Source: Lysinibacillus macroides (GTDB lineage: Bacteria > Bacillota > Bacilli > Bacillales_A > Planococcaceae). From it: a stretch of 64,000 nucleotides of DNA. The DNA is taken from NCBI RefSeq assembly GCF_001281525.1, contig NZ_LGCI01000005.1, forward strand, positions 690,554 through 754,553, in the 5' to 3' direction. Shown here piece by piece: positions 16,161 through 24,947 of the stretch. Every line of letters begins with the position of its first letter. The stretch's first letter is position 1. A program made the translations under genes and the position numbers. The notes under the pieces are model-generated. The model did not search any database. It saw only the letters and a program-made list of their open reading frames with translations, and was not told where the DNA came from.

Positions 16161-17045
16161 TTATTTTGCTACATCTTTTGTCCATTCTTCAACTTTATCT
16201 GGATTTGCTGCAATCCAGTCTTTAGCAGCATCTTTTGGATCTTTACCATCTGTAATTTCAGACATCACGCTTTCCATGTCTTCTGGTGTCCAGTGGAAGT
16301 TATCTAATACTGTATGCACATCTGGTAAATCTTCCTTTAAACCTTTACGTGCAAATGTGTTAATTGTTTCTTCACCACCATATGAACCCTTTGGATCCTC
16401 TAAATATTTAAGCTCATATTTTGCAAATTTCCAGTGTGGCGACCAGCCTGTCACAATGATTTCTTCATTATTTTTAAGTGCTTTGTCTAATGAAGTTGTC
16501 ATCGCACCAGAAGAAGAAGTTACGAGACTCCAATCTGCTAAATTCTCATAGTCCTCTAATGCTTTTTCTGTAGCAGCTGTAATACCAGCACCAGGTTCAA
16601 TACCTGTAATTGTTTGGTCCGCTTCATTTGTTAAATCTTCAATAGAATTAACATCCATATATTGCGGTACAACTAAACCAATTTTTGCACCAGCAAGGTT
16701 TTCACCAAGCTCATCTAAGTCAGCACTGTATTTATCGTATTGATCAGCATGTGTATGAGGTAGCCATGCAGCCACCATACCGTCTGCTTCACCTTTAGAA
16801 ACAGCCTCCCACATAATCGCATTATCTAATGGTGTTAATGTTACCTCATAGCCTAAATCTTCAAGTACCTGCCCAACCACATTTGTAGAGGCAATTTCTG
16901 TGTCCCATTCCACATAGGCTAGGTTTACCTCCTTAGAATTACTGTCTTTTCCAGAACCTGAGCCTGTATCGCCGCCATTACATGCAGCGAGCATCAAGCC
17001 TAGACCTAGAGCCATTCCTAATTTTGATAATGTTTTCAATTTCAT
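16161..17045 (-). CDS. opuAC: Glycine betaine ABC transporter substrate-binding lipoprotein
   Basis: A 294-residue lipoprotein with signal peptide and lipobox LMLAACNGG, followed by an OpuAC-type binding domain (VNLAYVEWDTEIASTNVVGQ, WEAVSKGEADGMVAAWLPHTH, GIEPGAGITAATEKA, VTGWSPHWKFAKYELKYLEDP). The Trp-rich motifs provide the aromatic cage for quaternary ammonium compounds such as glycine betaine or proline betaine. It is the last gene of the opuA operon, after the ATPase and the permease, and a terminator follows. A GGGAG site lies upstream. Confidence 0.9.
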   Translation of the reverse strand: MKLKTLSKLGMALGLGLMLAACNGGDTGSGSGKDSNSKEVNLAYVEWDTEIASTNVVGQVLEDLGYEVTLTPLDNAIMWEAVSKGEADGMVAAWLPHTHADQYDKYSADLDELGENLAGAKIGLVVPQYMDVNSIEDLTNEADQTITGIEPGAGITAATEKALEDYENLADWSLVTSSSGAMTTSLDKALKNNEEIIVTGWSPHWKFAKYELKYLEDPKGSYGGEETINTFARKGLKEDLPDVHTVLDNFHWTPEDMESVMSEITDGKDPKDAAKDWIAANPDKVEEWTKDVAK

Positions 17046-17163
17046 CGAATCTCCCTCTCTTTTGCTAATTTTGTATTAAACTGACCAACGCCCATTATTA
17101 TTTTTTTATAAAAATGTTATAAGCTTCAACTAAATGGGTATTGGTAAGAAATTAACTATTTTT

Positions 17164-18018
17164 CTACAATGTTTTCTTTTTATTAAAGCTTTGGGTTAAG
17201 CGATCAATAATAATCGCGAAGATAACTAAGCCCAAGCCAGCAACGAAGCCATTACCAACTTGTGTACGTTGTAGTGCTGTTAATACTTCACGTCCTAGAC
17301 CAGGTGCACCGATCATAGAGGCGATAACAACCATTGAAAGTGATAGCATAACGGTTTGGTTAATCCCTGCCATAATTGTTGATTTAGCAAGAGGGATCTC
17401 TACTTTAAATAGTTTTTGCCTAGCTGTACTACCATAAGAATCTGCTGCCTCCACTAACTCTTTAGGCACTTGACGAATACCTAAGTTCGTCATACGTACA
17501 GTTGGTGGCAAGGCAAAAATAACAGATGCGAAAACACCAGGAACAATCCCAATACCAAAGAAGGCAACAGCTGGGATTAAGTAAACGAAGCCGGGCATTG
17601 TTTGCATAAAGTCAAGTATTGGTTTAATAATGCTTTCAGCAATTGTTGATTTCGACATTAGAATACCGAGTGGAATACCAATAATGATGGATATAATACT
17701 TGAAAAGATAACAAGCGTGGTTGTTTCCATAAGATTTGTCCATAAACCTTGATTGTAGATAAATAACAAACCGATTAAGGAAAATGCAGCAAGCCCGAAT
17801 TTTTTGCCTGTGATGAAAAAGGCAAGTATCACTACAAGTACTATTAAAAGAATGGCTGGGATGCTAATTAATAAATCAGTGACCTGATTCATGAGTAGCT
17901 TTCCAAATTGTTGAATAGAGTTAAAGAACGCTGAAAAGTTACTCGTCAACCAGTCCATAGCTGATTCTACCCATGGAGCTAATGGTATTTTTGGTATATT
18001 ATCTAAAAAATTATTCAT
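17164..18018 (-). CDS. opuAB: Glycine betaine ABC transporter permease
   Basis: A 284-residue permease of the OpuAB/ProW type with six or so transmembrane helices. The EAA loop is visible as [26 protein letters not shown], where the ATPase docks. The true start is the ATG at 18018 with AGGAGG upstream; the longer frame runs into the ATPase gene. It overlaps the ATPase gene by 8 bp, which indicates coupled translation. Confidence 0.92.
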   Translation of the reverse strand: MNNFLDNIPKIPLAPWVESAMDWLTSNFSAFFNSIQQFGKLLMNQVTDLLISIPAILLIVLVVILAFFITGKKFGLAAFSLIGLLFIYNQGLWTNLMETTTLVIFSSIISIIIGIPLGILMSKSTIAESIIKPILDFMQTMPGFVYLIPAVAFFGIGIVPGVFASVIFALPPTVRMTNLGIRQVPKELVEAADSYGSTARQKLFKVEIPLAKSTIMAGINQTVMLSLSMVVIASMIGAPGLGREVLTALQRTQVGNGFVAGLGLVIFAIIIDRLTQSFNKKKTL

Positions 18019-19210
18019 GTACTTCAGCCTCCTCATCGCTCGTTGAAAGTGCTTGGATGACAACGCCGCGAATCAGCACACCTAGTAAGCGTTCATCTTT
18101 GACAACAGCAATTGGAGTAGGGGAATTATAAATCATTCCTAAAATATCCTGTATGAGCATATCTGGTGGAACTGTTAATACTTCTGATTGCACAATAGAA
18201 TGAACCGTTTGCTCCTGTTGCTTCGCTGCGGCTAATGCATCATCGGCTGTAATATAGCCTTTTAAATGACGGTTTTTATCAACAGCCATCAACAAGCTCA
18301 CTGCTTCCTGGCGCATACGCTTTAGTGCTACTTTAGGACCATCAAGGTCTACATTGACAGAAACAGGACGCACCATAACATTTTCTGCTGTTAATACTTT
18401 CGAACGATCTACATCTTCAACGAATGTTTTAACATAATCATTTGCTGGATTTGTGAGTATTTCTTCACCTGTACCAATTTGAATGATAGAACCATCCTTC
18501 ATAATGGCAATGCGGTCTCCTATGCGTAAGGCTTCATTCAAATCATGGGTTATAAATAAAATCGTTTTTTTCAATGTTTGTTGCAGATCCAGTAGCTCAT
18601 CCTGCATTTCTTTACGAATTAAAGGGTCTAGTGCAGAGAAAGCTTCATCCATTAATAATATTTCAGGGTCATTTGCTAGCGCTCGTGCCAAACCAACACG
18701 CTGTTGCATACCACCTGATAATTGATTCGGATATTGATCTTTGTAAGCGAGTAGTCCAGCATTTTCGAGGGCCTGTTCAGCTTTTGCTTGTCGTTCTTCC
18801 TTTGGGACGCCTCGGACTTCAAGGCCGTATTCGGTGTTTTGAAGTAATGTACGATGAGGGAATAAACCGAAGTTTTGGAAAACCATACTCATTTTGTTTC
18901 TTCTCACAGTCCGTAAACTTTCTTTTCCCATAGTAGAAATATTTTCACCATCGATATATATATTTCCGCTCGTTGGTTCGATAAGGCGGTTTAAGAGTCG
19001 GATAAGTGTTGATTTACCACTTCCTGATAATCCCATAATAACGAAGATTTCACCTTCATTTACTGTAAAGCTTGCATCGTATACACCAACAGTTGCACCT
19101 GTTTCTTTTAAGATATCAGTTTTACTTTTCTGCTGTTTAACGAGTTCGAGTGCTTGGGGGATATGTTTACCAAACACTTTGGATACGTGTTCTATTTTTA
19201 TTTTCTCCAT
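18011..19210 (-). CDS. opuAA: Glycine betaine ABC transporter ATP-binding protein with CBS domains
   Basis: A 399-residue ATPase of the OpuAA/ProV type. Walker A is GLSGSGKST, the signature [15 protein letters not shown] and Walker [13 protein letters not shown]. After about residue 270 there are two CBS-type repeats ([21 protein letters not shown] and [20 protein letters not shown]), which in OpuA sense ionic strength or nucleotides. It starts at the ATG at 19210 with AAAGGAG upstream. First gene of the operon; the divergent-looking spacer upstream carries a BusR-like operator, and busR itself follows upstream on the same strand. Confidence 0.92.
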   Translation of the reverse strand: MEKIKIEHVSKVFGKHIPQALELVKQQKSKTDILKETGATVGVYDASFTVNEGEIFVIMGLSGSGKSTLIRLLNRLIEPTSGNIYIDGENISTMGKESLRTVRRNKMSMVFQNFGLFPHRTLLQNTEYGLEVRGVPKEERQAKAEQALENAGLLAYKDQYPNQLSGGMQQRVGLARALANDPEILLMDEAFSALDPLIRKEMQDELLDLQQTLKKTILFITHDLNEALRIGDRIAIMKDGSIIQIGTGEEILTNPANDYVKTFVEDVDRSKVLTAENVMVRPVSVNVDLDGPKVALKRMRQEAVSLLMAVDKNRHLKGYITADDALAAAKQQEQTVHSIVQSEVLTVPPDMLIQDILGMIYNSPTPIAVVKDERLLGVLIRGVVIQALSTSDEEAEVHE

Positions 19211-19224
19211 AGAAACACTCCTTT

Positions 19225-19304
19225 CATAGATTATTACTATTTGACAATAATGATACCCAAAAATAAACAAGTAACAACTTTACTTTAACAAAGGGTTGTC
19301 ACTT
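19225..19304 (-). promoter_or_regulatory. opuA promoter with BusR-like inverted-repeat operator
   Basis: AAGTAACAAC at 19269-19278 and GTTGTCACTT at 19295-19304 form a 10-bp inverted repeat with one mismatch and a 16-bp spacer. The arms read AAGTGACA-like, the half-site I recall for BusR in lactic acid bacteria. On the minus strand TTGTTA inside one arm and TATCAT 16 bases later form a plausible -35/-10 pair, so a bound repressor would cover the promoter. The promoter call is by eye. Confidence 0.55.
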
Positions 19305-19327
19305 TTGTCAAATCGACAAACAAGAGA

Positions 19328-19369
19328 AAATCCGTCTAAACGCTGTTATATCAGGGCTTAGACGGATTT
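19328..19369 (-). terminator. Terminator of busR
   Basis: AAATCCGTCTAA pairs perfectly with TTAGACGGATTT over 12 bp. It lies just downstream of the busR stop on the minus strand and separates busR from the opuA operon. Confidence 0.8.
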
Positions 19370-19447
19370 AAATTAGTGTAGTAAATAGGCGAAATTGATG
19401 ACTGTTATCTTCTTATACGATCTGCAAAAGTGTAAGCTACAGCGAAA

Positions 19448-20086
19448 TTAGGCGTTCGGATATAAAAAGCTTTGTACGCGGGCAAAGCTTTCGTCATTAC
19501 CGATAAAATAAATAACGTCCCCTTCTTCAAAAGATACATAGGGGCCTGGAGATATTAATAATTCATTGCCACGTCGAATACCAACGATGGTGCTAGCTGT
19601 ATTTTGCCAAAAGTTTAAGGCTTGCACAGTTTGATGAATGCATGGACTATCAGCAGTTAGCTCTAATTGATAAGGAATAAACGGATTAACTGAACGGAAA
19701 TGCTCCGTACGACTGATAAGCTGCTTTGCCTTTTCCTGTAGAGTGATTAATTCTTGTTGTTGTTTGTGAATGCTTGTCAAAAGTTCATTTTGTATTTCAT
19801 GGATGGATTGCACATCATGGAACTGTCGAACAAAATGAGCTGCCTTTTCATAGGATTTGATGATCACGCCACTACCTTTTGAGGCCTCTACAATTTCTAA
19901 GTCTTGTAAAACCGCTATCGCTCTTCTAGCAGTTTCGGCAGACACCTTATACTGACTTGCAAGAGAGGAGCGGGCGTAAATTTTATCGCCAATACGATAT
20001 TTTCTTTCTACAATTTTAGAGGCAAGGTCAATGGCTATTTGCTGATATTTTGGTTGTTTTAGTTGAACATTTTTTTCTAAGTTCAT
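19448..20086 (-). CDS. busR: BusR-type regulator: GntR winged helix plus RCK_C domain
   Basis: A 212-residue regulator. Residues 10-75 form a GntR-type winged helix (YQQIAIDLASKIVERKYRIGDKI, SAETARRAIAVLQDL). Residues 80-125 are a Gln/Glu-rich coiled coil, and residues 130-210 an RCK_C/TrkA_C domain (GIRRGNELLISPGPYVSFEEGDVIYFIG). This architecture is that of BusR, the c-di-AMP-dependent repressor of the BusAB/OpuA betaine transporter in lactococci and streptococci. Its place beside opuA, with a matching operator in the opuA promoter, supports the same role here. It is not fused to a transporter, and TrkA-like potassium channels lack the DNA-binding head. Confidence 0.85.
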   Translation of the reverse strand: MNLEKNVQLKQPKYQQIAIDLASKIVERKYRIGDKIYARSSLASQYKVSAETARRAIAVLQDLEIVEASKGSGVIIKSYEKAAHFVRQFHDVQSIHEIQNELLTSIHKQQQELITLQEKAKQLISRTEHFRSVNPFIPYQLELTADSPCIHQTVQALNFWQNTASTIVGIRRGNELLISPGPYVSFEEGDVIYFIGNDESFARVQSFLYPNA

Positions 20087-20344
20087 GATTAAACTTCCTT
20101 TCGTTGTTACAGGTAATTATAGACTAGCCCACACAGAATCTCCATAAACTATTACATAGAAGACTAGAGATTTATACGACAATGACTACGAAAGTGATCG
20201 ATATAGTATAAGGTAAATAAAGTATACTACCATAGAAAATATTTGCCTAGTTGGACTAGCTATTATACAGATATCTTTGCTATCAGTGTAGCAGTTTACT
20301 AATAATTTTACCCATATAGCGGATGGCTTAATCTGTATATAAAT
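20087..20344. other. Intergenic region upstream of busR
   Basis: No gene is seen. It should hold the busR promoter; I could not single out a convincing operator. Confidence 0.4.
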
Positions 20345-20379
20345 AAAGGATTGATGCAATCTATCTGCATCAATCCTTT
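20345..20379 (-). terminator. Terminator of the sarcosine oxidase-like gene
   Basis: AAAGGATTGATGCA pairs perfectly with TGCATCAATCCTTT around a 7-base loop immediately after the stop codon. Confidence 0.88.
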
Positions 20380-20385
20380 CATAAT

Positions 20386-21504
20386 TTAACGAAATCGACT
20401 CAGTTTAAATGGTGTTAAGTCCTGCTTGCTTGTGCCATCTAGTAATAACTCGGAAAGTACTTCTCCCACGGCACTACTAAATTTAAAGCCATGCCCAGAA
20501 AAGCCTGCTGCAATAACAATATTGCAATGGTTAGGTAAAAAATCAATAATAAAATCTTCATCCGGTGTCATGGAATATTTGCACGTTTTGCCGTATTTGA
20601 GTGCACCATGCTGTGGCATAAATTGCTGAATAAATTGCTGTAAATCTTCACGATCCTCATCGTCAAAGGGACGTAGCGGTTCATTTGGATCAACCGCTTC
20701 TCCACCATCATGTCGACCTAATTTTAAGCCTACACCATCAATGCTTGGAAACCCGTAATAGAAAGAATCTGCTAACTCAATCCCGTAAGCTGGGAAGACA
20801 GCGTCACGATAAAGCTGTTCATCCGCTTCAAACCAAGCAAAGGTTTTTCGCGTTGGTGTAACAGGAATGGTTATATTCATTGTTGCTAGTAACTCGGTTG
20901 CCCATGCACCAGCTGTGACAATTAATTGCTTTGCTTGATAGGCAGTATTTGCTGTTTGGATATGTACAATGTCACCTGCTTGAATAGCAAGCACCTTATC
21001 ATTTGTTTGTAAGGTTGCACCTGCCGCTAATGCTAATTTTTTATATGCTTGTATACATGCCTCAACACGAAGAACACCTGCTGTTGGCTCAAAGCAAGCC
21101 ACAAGATTTGCGGGGAGGGCTAATCCCGGCCATTTGTTCATTGCTTCCTCTGCTGAATAACAGTCAAGTGCTAAATCATAGAGCTGTGCACTTGCCTTCA
21201 CATTTTGAATAGAGGAGCTTGTTGGCTCGCCAATATTAACAACGCCTGTTTGTAAAAATAAGCGTTCATCTACTAACCTTTCTAGCGCCTGCCATAGCTC
21301 GCCAGCTCTTTTAACAAAAGGTACATAGCTTGTTCCCTCACCATAGGCAAAACGAATAATACGTGTATCCCCGTGATGACTACCTTCCTCATGTGGAGGA
21401 TTAAAGGCATCTAACAGAAGCACCTTTTTTCCTGCCTTGGATAAATAATAACCTGCAGCCATACCCATGGAGCCTGCACCTACAATGACAACATCATATA
21501 GCAT
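20386..21504 (-). CDS. Monomeric sarcosine oxidase / N-methyl amino acid oxidase family
   Basis: A 372-residue flavoprotein of the MSOX/MTOX family. The N-terminal dinucleotide motif is VVIVGAGSMGMAAGYYLSKAG, SHHGDTRIIRFAYGEG matches the conserved Arg-rich stretch, and KTCKYSMTPDEDFIID contains the Cys that binds FAD covalently in MSOX. Such enzymes oxidise sarcosine or another N-methyl amino acid to glycine, formaldehyde and H2O2. Its proximity to the glycine betaine transporter suggests a late step of betaine breakdown, but no upstream demethylation genes are present, so this is a weak link. AGGGATTT lies before the ATG. Confidence 0.85.
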   Translation of the reverse strand: MLYDVVIVGAGSMGMAAGYYLSKAGKKVLLLDAFNPPHEEGSHHGDTRIIRFAYGEGTSYVPFVKRAGELWQALERLVDERLFLQTGVVNIGEPTSSSIQNVKASAQLYDLALDCYSAEEAMNKWPGLALPANLVACFEPTAGVLRVEACIQAYKKLALAAGATLQTNDKVLAIQAGDIVHIQTANTAYQAKQLIVTAGAWATELLATMNITIPVTPTRKTFAWFEADEQLYRDAVFPAYGIELADSFYYGFPSIDGVGLKLGRHDGGEAVDPNEPLRPFDDEDREDLQQFIQQFMPQHGALKYGKTCKYSMTPDEDFIIDFLPNHCNIVIAAGFSGHGFKFSSAVGEVLSELLLDGTSKQDLTPFKLSRFR

Positions 21505-21564
21505 TCTAAATCCCTACTTTTTTGCTCTAGTATAACAGAAGATAGCAAAATAAAGTAGCTAAAA

Positions 21565-21603
21565 AATGCACAGTACCTGCTAAATAGGGGGCTGTGCATT
21601 TTG
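21565..21603 (-). terminator. Orphan terminator of a lost gene
   Basis: AATGCACAG at 21565-21573 pairs with CTGTGCATT at 21592-21600, and on the minus strand a T-run follows. It lies directly after the stop of the permease remnant at 21605, so it was probably that gene's terminator. Confidence 0.7.
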
Positions 21604-21604
21604 T

Positions 21605-21770
21605 TTACTTAGTATTTGGTAAGATCTTATTCAGTACAATGGCTACGAATGCTGCTGTTGCAATTGAAGCAAGAGCGCTCAATAGAAGGATGGGTCCGCT
21701 CAATACTAGTGTAGAAGCGCTCAATACAGGAGTACCTCCGCTCAATCCATAGGTCGACCCGCTCAATCAG
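21605..21770 (-). pseudogene. C-terminal remnant of a transporter fused to a 7-residue repeat
   Basis: On the minus strand an open frame ends with SALASIATAAFVAIVLNKI followed by LPNTK and stop. It resembles the last transmembrane helix and tail of a nucleobase permease. Upstream of it, in the same frame, the DNA is a 21-bp repeat that reads LSGSTYG, LSGGTPV, LSASTLV, LSGPILL and LSALASI, and then an in-frame TGA. No start codon exists, so this is a 3' remnant. The family assignment is only by look. Confidence 0.45.
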
Positions 21771-21780
21771 AAGGTTCATT
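21676..21780. repeat. Five 21-bp units with invariant CGCTCAAT
   Basis: CGCTCAAT occurs at 21676, 21697, 21718, 21739 and 21760, exactly 21 bp apart, and the 13 bp between copies differ in each unit. A fixed 8-bp core with strict spacing and variable remainder is unlike a simple tandem duplication. See the findings. Confidence 0.9.
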
Positions 21781-21810
21781 GGCGTTCCACTTTCAAACAG
21801 AACGCCAATG
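21777..21810 (-). terminator. Hairpin downstream of the LysR gene
   Basis: CATTGGCGTTC pairs perfectly with GAACGCCAATG around a 12-base loop. The T-run after the stem is poor, so termination may be inefficient. Confidence 0.5.
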
Positions 21811-21814
21811 GGTA

Positions 21815-22702
21815 TTAAATAGACTCATTAATAATATGAAGAAAGCTATGGAAGGAAGGGGAGTGGTGCTGTTCGTTTTTTCGTGTACATAGATAAATAG
21901 GACGCTGAATATCCATATCCTTAATAAAAACACGTGCAACTTGCCGCTGTTGGAGAAAGCTAGAGGCGGCTATAGAGGGGGCAAGCATTGTACCATAGCC
22001 CGCTGCGATGGCATGAATAGACTCATTAATGCCATCTAGTTGTAGTCCTACTTTAGGTGGTGGTATTTTATGGACTTTACATAAAGCATTTAAAAATTCC
22101 TTAGTGGAGCTACCATCCTCTCTCGAAACAAAGGGCTGCTGCATGAGCTCTGCCAGTGCAACTGTTTGACCTGCGAGAGGATGCTGATCAGGCACGATAA
22201 ACCAATAGTCTAAATTCATGAGAAATTGATAGGTAATATCAGGATGATGCCCATCTTCTTTTACGATAAAGGCTAAGTCAGCTTGGTAGTGGAGCAATTC
22301 CTCTATGACTTGCTGTGAATTAGCCGTTTTTAAATGAATATGTGTGGTTGGCTGGACTTGTTTAAAATGAGCTAGCCATTTCGGTAATAAAAAATGAGAG
22401 GGCACATGTGTAGAAGCAATTTGCAATTCCTCATTGCCCGTACTTTTTAATTGAGCTACTTTATTTTCAATATCCAATTCTAAATCAAATAAGCGCTGGG
22501 CCTGTTTAAATAAAAAAGCACCATTTTGTGTTAATGCAATGCCTCTACCTTTAGATTCTAGTAAAATTAAGCCTAGCTCCCTTTCTAAATTTCGGATTTG
22601 AATAGTGACAGCAGGCTGACTAATTCTAAGCGTTTGAGCGGCTTTAGAAACACTGTTTTGCTCCGCAACCTTCGTAAATAAACGTAGTGCATGTAAGTTC
22701 AT
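21815..22702 (-). CDS. LysR-family transcriptional regulator
   Basis: A 295-residue LysR regulator. MNLHALRLFTKVAEQNSVSKAAQTLRISQPAVTIQI is the N-terminal helix-turn-helix, and the effector domain follows from about residue 90 (STHVPSHFLLPKWLAHF, FIVPDQHPLAG, GYGTMLAPSIAA). The ATG at 22702 gives the usual N-terminus; a GTG five codons upstream is better spaced from AAAGGTG and cannot be excluded. It is transcribed away from a YbfB-type MFS transporter across about 120 bp, so the transporter is its likely target. Confidence 0.88.
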   Translation of the reverse strand: MNLHALRLFTKVAEQNSVSKAAQTLRISQPAVTIQIRNLERELGLILLESKGRGIALTQNGAFLFKQAQRLFDLELDIENKVAQLKSTGNEELQIASTHVPSHFLLPKWLAHFKQVQPTTHIHLKTANSQQVIEELLHYQADLAFIVKEDGHHPDITYQFLMNLDYWFIVPDQHPLAGQTVALAELMQQPFVSREDGSSTKEFLNALCKVHKIPPPKVGLQLDGINESIHAIAAGYGTMLAPSIAASSFLQQRQVARVFIKDMDIQRPIYLCTRKNEQHHSPSFHSFLHIINESI

Positions 22703-22824
22703 AAATAATCGACACACCTTTAATAAATTTTTTTTATGGTTTTATATATATTATATATTAGATTTATTAATTTTTACTCTGTATCCTATAAATTACAGTA
22801 TAGAACATGGGGGAGTGGATAAAA

Positions 22825-24024
22825 ATGAATCGACAACATATGGGAATTGTCTTTGGTGGCATTTTATTACTAGTAATTGCAATGGGGATTAGTCGATTTG
22901 CTTTTACACCAATTCTGCCATTTATGCGTCATGATGTAGGGTTTTCATTAGAAGTAGCGGGCTATTTAGCATCAAGCAATTATATTGGTTATTTCATAGG
23001 GGCATTATGGGCAGGATTTATTTATCGTCAGCGCAAAACGATTCTATTAGTCAGTGTTGTGATAAATGTATTATCAGTTGGTTTAATGGGCTTGCTAGAA
23101 TTATATAGTGTATGGCTTGTGTTGCGCTTAATCGCTGGTATTACGGGCGGACTTATTTTTGTTTTAACGTCTAGCATTATTATGGATTATTTAGCGAAGC
23201 AGTCACTATCTCGATGGTCAGGCTATGTATTTAGTGGGATCGGCTTAGGCATTGCTATTTCTGGTCTATGTGTGCCGATGATTGAAAAACAGTTTGCTTG
23301 GCAGGGGACATGGATTGGTTTAGGTATATTATCTGCCATTTTTGTAGGGATTACGCATCATTTATGGAAAAGCTTAAGTGTGCAGGATAGTGTCAAAACA
23401 ACAGCCTCCTTTGACACAAAAATGATCAAGGGCTTTATGCTATGGCTGATTTTATCATACGGGTTGGAGGGCTTAGGCTATATTATTACAGGTACTTTTT
23501 TAGTGGATATCATTCATAATATCCCATCTCTACAAGCTTATTCTTCCTATAGTTGGGTAGTTGTTGGAGTAGCAGCGATTCCATCAGCACCGGTTTGGAC
23601 ATTGTTATTAGAAAAATTTTCAGCTATAAAAATTTTGATTGTGGCCTATATCCTTCAAGTGATAGGCATCCTGCTCCCTGTATTTTCACAAACTGTTTGG
23701 AGCGTGTTACTAGCATCATTTTTATTTGGCTTAACCTTTGTTGGAATCGTTACATTGACAACATCCTATGCGCGCCAGTTGTTCCCAACACAAAGCGGTT
23801 TAGTTGTATCCGTATTAACTACGGTGTATGCTTTTGGACAAATTATCGGACCAATTATCGCAGGGCAGCTTGTAGAAGTTTATCATAGCTATAAAGCAGC
23901 ACTTGTTTTTGCAGGAACGATTGTTTTTCTAGCATTACTTGTCATGCTAGTGGGCAGATGGCTCGATATGAAAAAGCAAGCTGTCGCTGACAATACAATC
24001 TCGATTTCCCAGTCACGTTCATAA
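22825..24024 (+). CDS. MFS transporter, YbfB/YjiJ family
   Basis: A 399-residue major facilitator with about twelve transmembrane helices. The N-terminus GIVFGGILLLVIAMGISRFAFTPILPFM with the GxxRFxxxPxLP pattern is typical of the YbfB/YjiJ group. GGGGGAG at 22809-22816 selects ATG 22825 over the ATG at 22807. The substrate is unknown. The divergent LysR gene suggests effector-controlled expression. Confidence 0.86.
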   Translation: MNRQHMGIVFGGILLLVIAMGISRFAFTPILPFMRHDVGFSLEVAGYLASSNYIGYFIGALWAGFIYRQRKTILLVSVVINVLSVGLMGLLELYSVWLVLRLIAGITGGLIFVLTSSIIMDYLAKQSLSRWSGYVFSGIGLGIAISGLCVPMIEKQFAWQGTWIGLGILSAIFVGITHHLWKSLSVQDSVKTTASFDTKMIKGFMLWLILSYGLEGLGYIITGTFLVDIIHNIPSLQAYSSYSWVVVGVAAIPSAPVWTLLLEKFSAIKILIVAYILQVIGILLPVFSQTVWSVLLASFLFGLTFVGIVTLTTSYARQLFPTQSGLVVSVLTTVYAFGQIIGPIIAGQLVEVYHSYKAALVFAGTIVFLALLVMLVGRWLDMKKQAVADNTISISQSRS

Positions 24025-24099
24025 AATGTAAAAGGAGGAGGGCGAGCGACCATCTCAGAAGCAATCGTTATTTTTGGGGAATATTTACTATAAAAATTA

Positions 24100-24138
24100 G
24101 GACTGTCGGCAAAGATTTTTCTTTTGCGACAGTCCCTC
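24100..24138. terminator. Bidirectional terminator (MFS / siderophore operon)
   Basis: GGACTGTCG at 24100-24108 pairs with CGACAGTCC at 24127-24135, with T-rich sequence on both sides. It lies between convergent transcripts. Confidence 0.82.
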
Positions 24139-24146
24139 TCTTTTTA

Positions 24147-24947
24147 TTAGACAGCATGATAGCGACCCACAGGAACAATTAAAGGCGTCTGGGAAACAGG
24201 GTCTTCAATAACTACACTATCTAGGTCAAACGTTTCTTTAATTAACGCGCTTGTCACAATACTTTTTGGTGAACCCTCTGCAAGTAATCGACCATTCTTT
24301 AATGCAAATAAGTAGTCGGCATAGCGAGCAGAAAGATTAATATCGTGTAATACCATGACAATGGTTGTACCATATTTTTTATTTAAATCCGTTAGTAAAT
24401 CTAAAATTTCAACTTGATATGTAATATCTAAAAAAGTTGTTGGTTCATCTAAAAATAAAATATCTGTTTGTTGCGCTAATGCCATCGCGATCCACACACG
24501 TTGACGCTGCCCACCTGATAATTCATCAATATTGCGATCAGCAAATTCTGTAATGTTCATCATTTCAAGTGCCTCTGCAACCGCCTCATAATCTTGCTTG
24601 GACCATCCTTTAAACAATGTTTGATGAGGAAATCGACCACGCCCAACCAAATCAGCCACTGTAATGCCCTCTGGAACGATAGGGGATTGAGGTAATAGCC
24701 CTAACACACGCGCTAAGTGCTTTGGAGACATTTGATGAATGGATTTGCCATCTAGTATGGCTTGACCACCAGTCGGTTTAATTAAGCGTGCCATTGTTTT
24801 GAGTAGCGTAGATTTGCCACAACCATTCGCACCAATAATAATGCTAATTTTATTACTTGGAATAGCAATGCTGACATCCTCTAAAATTGTTTTTTGCTCA
24901 TATCCAGATGTGAGATGCTCAGCTTGAAGCGTATGTGTTGGTTTCAT
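24147..24947 (-). CDS. Iron-siderophore ABC transporter ATP-binding protein
   Basis: A 266-residue FecE/FhuC-type ATPase. Walker A is GANGCGKST, the signature LSGGQRQRVWIAMAL and Walker B ILFLDEPTTFLD, followed by LHDINLSARYADYLFAL. It is the last gene of a siderophore uptake operon (binding protein, permease 1, permease 2, ATPase). Its start overlaps the stop region of permease 2. Permease 1 is broken by an insertion sequence upstream in the operon, so this ATPase may lack a complete partner and may also suffer from polarity. Confidence 0.92.
   Translation of the reverse strand: MKPTHTLQAEHLTSGYEQKTILEDVSIAIPSNKISIIIGANGCGKSTLLKTMARLIKPTGGQAILDGKSIHQMSPKHLARVLGLLPQSPIVPEGITVADLVGRGRFPHQTLFKGWSKQDYEAVAEALEMMNITEFADRNIDELSGGQRQRVWIAMALAQQTDILFLDEPTTFLDITYQVEILDLLTDLNKKYGTTIVMVLHDINLSARYADYLFALKNGRLLAEGSPKSIVTSALIKETFDLDSVVIEDPVSQTPLIVPVGRYHAV

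Noticed and set aside
18574-18933. Plus-strand frame of 119 codons inside opuAA
   Set aside because: It is antisense to Walker and signature motifs of the ATPase, with no start signals.
21676-21780. CRISPR-like array (constant core, variable spacers)
   Set aside because: The core is only 8 bp, the variable part only 13 bp, there are no cas genes, and the frame links it to a permease tail. It is listed as an unusual repeat instead.
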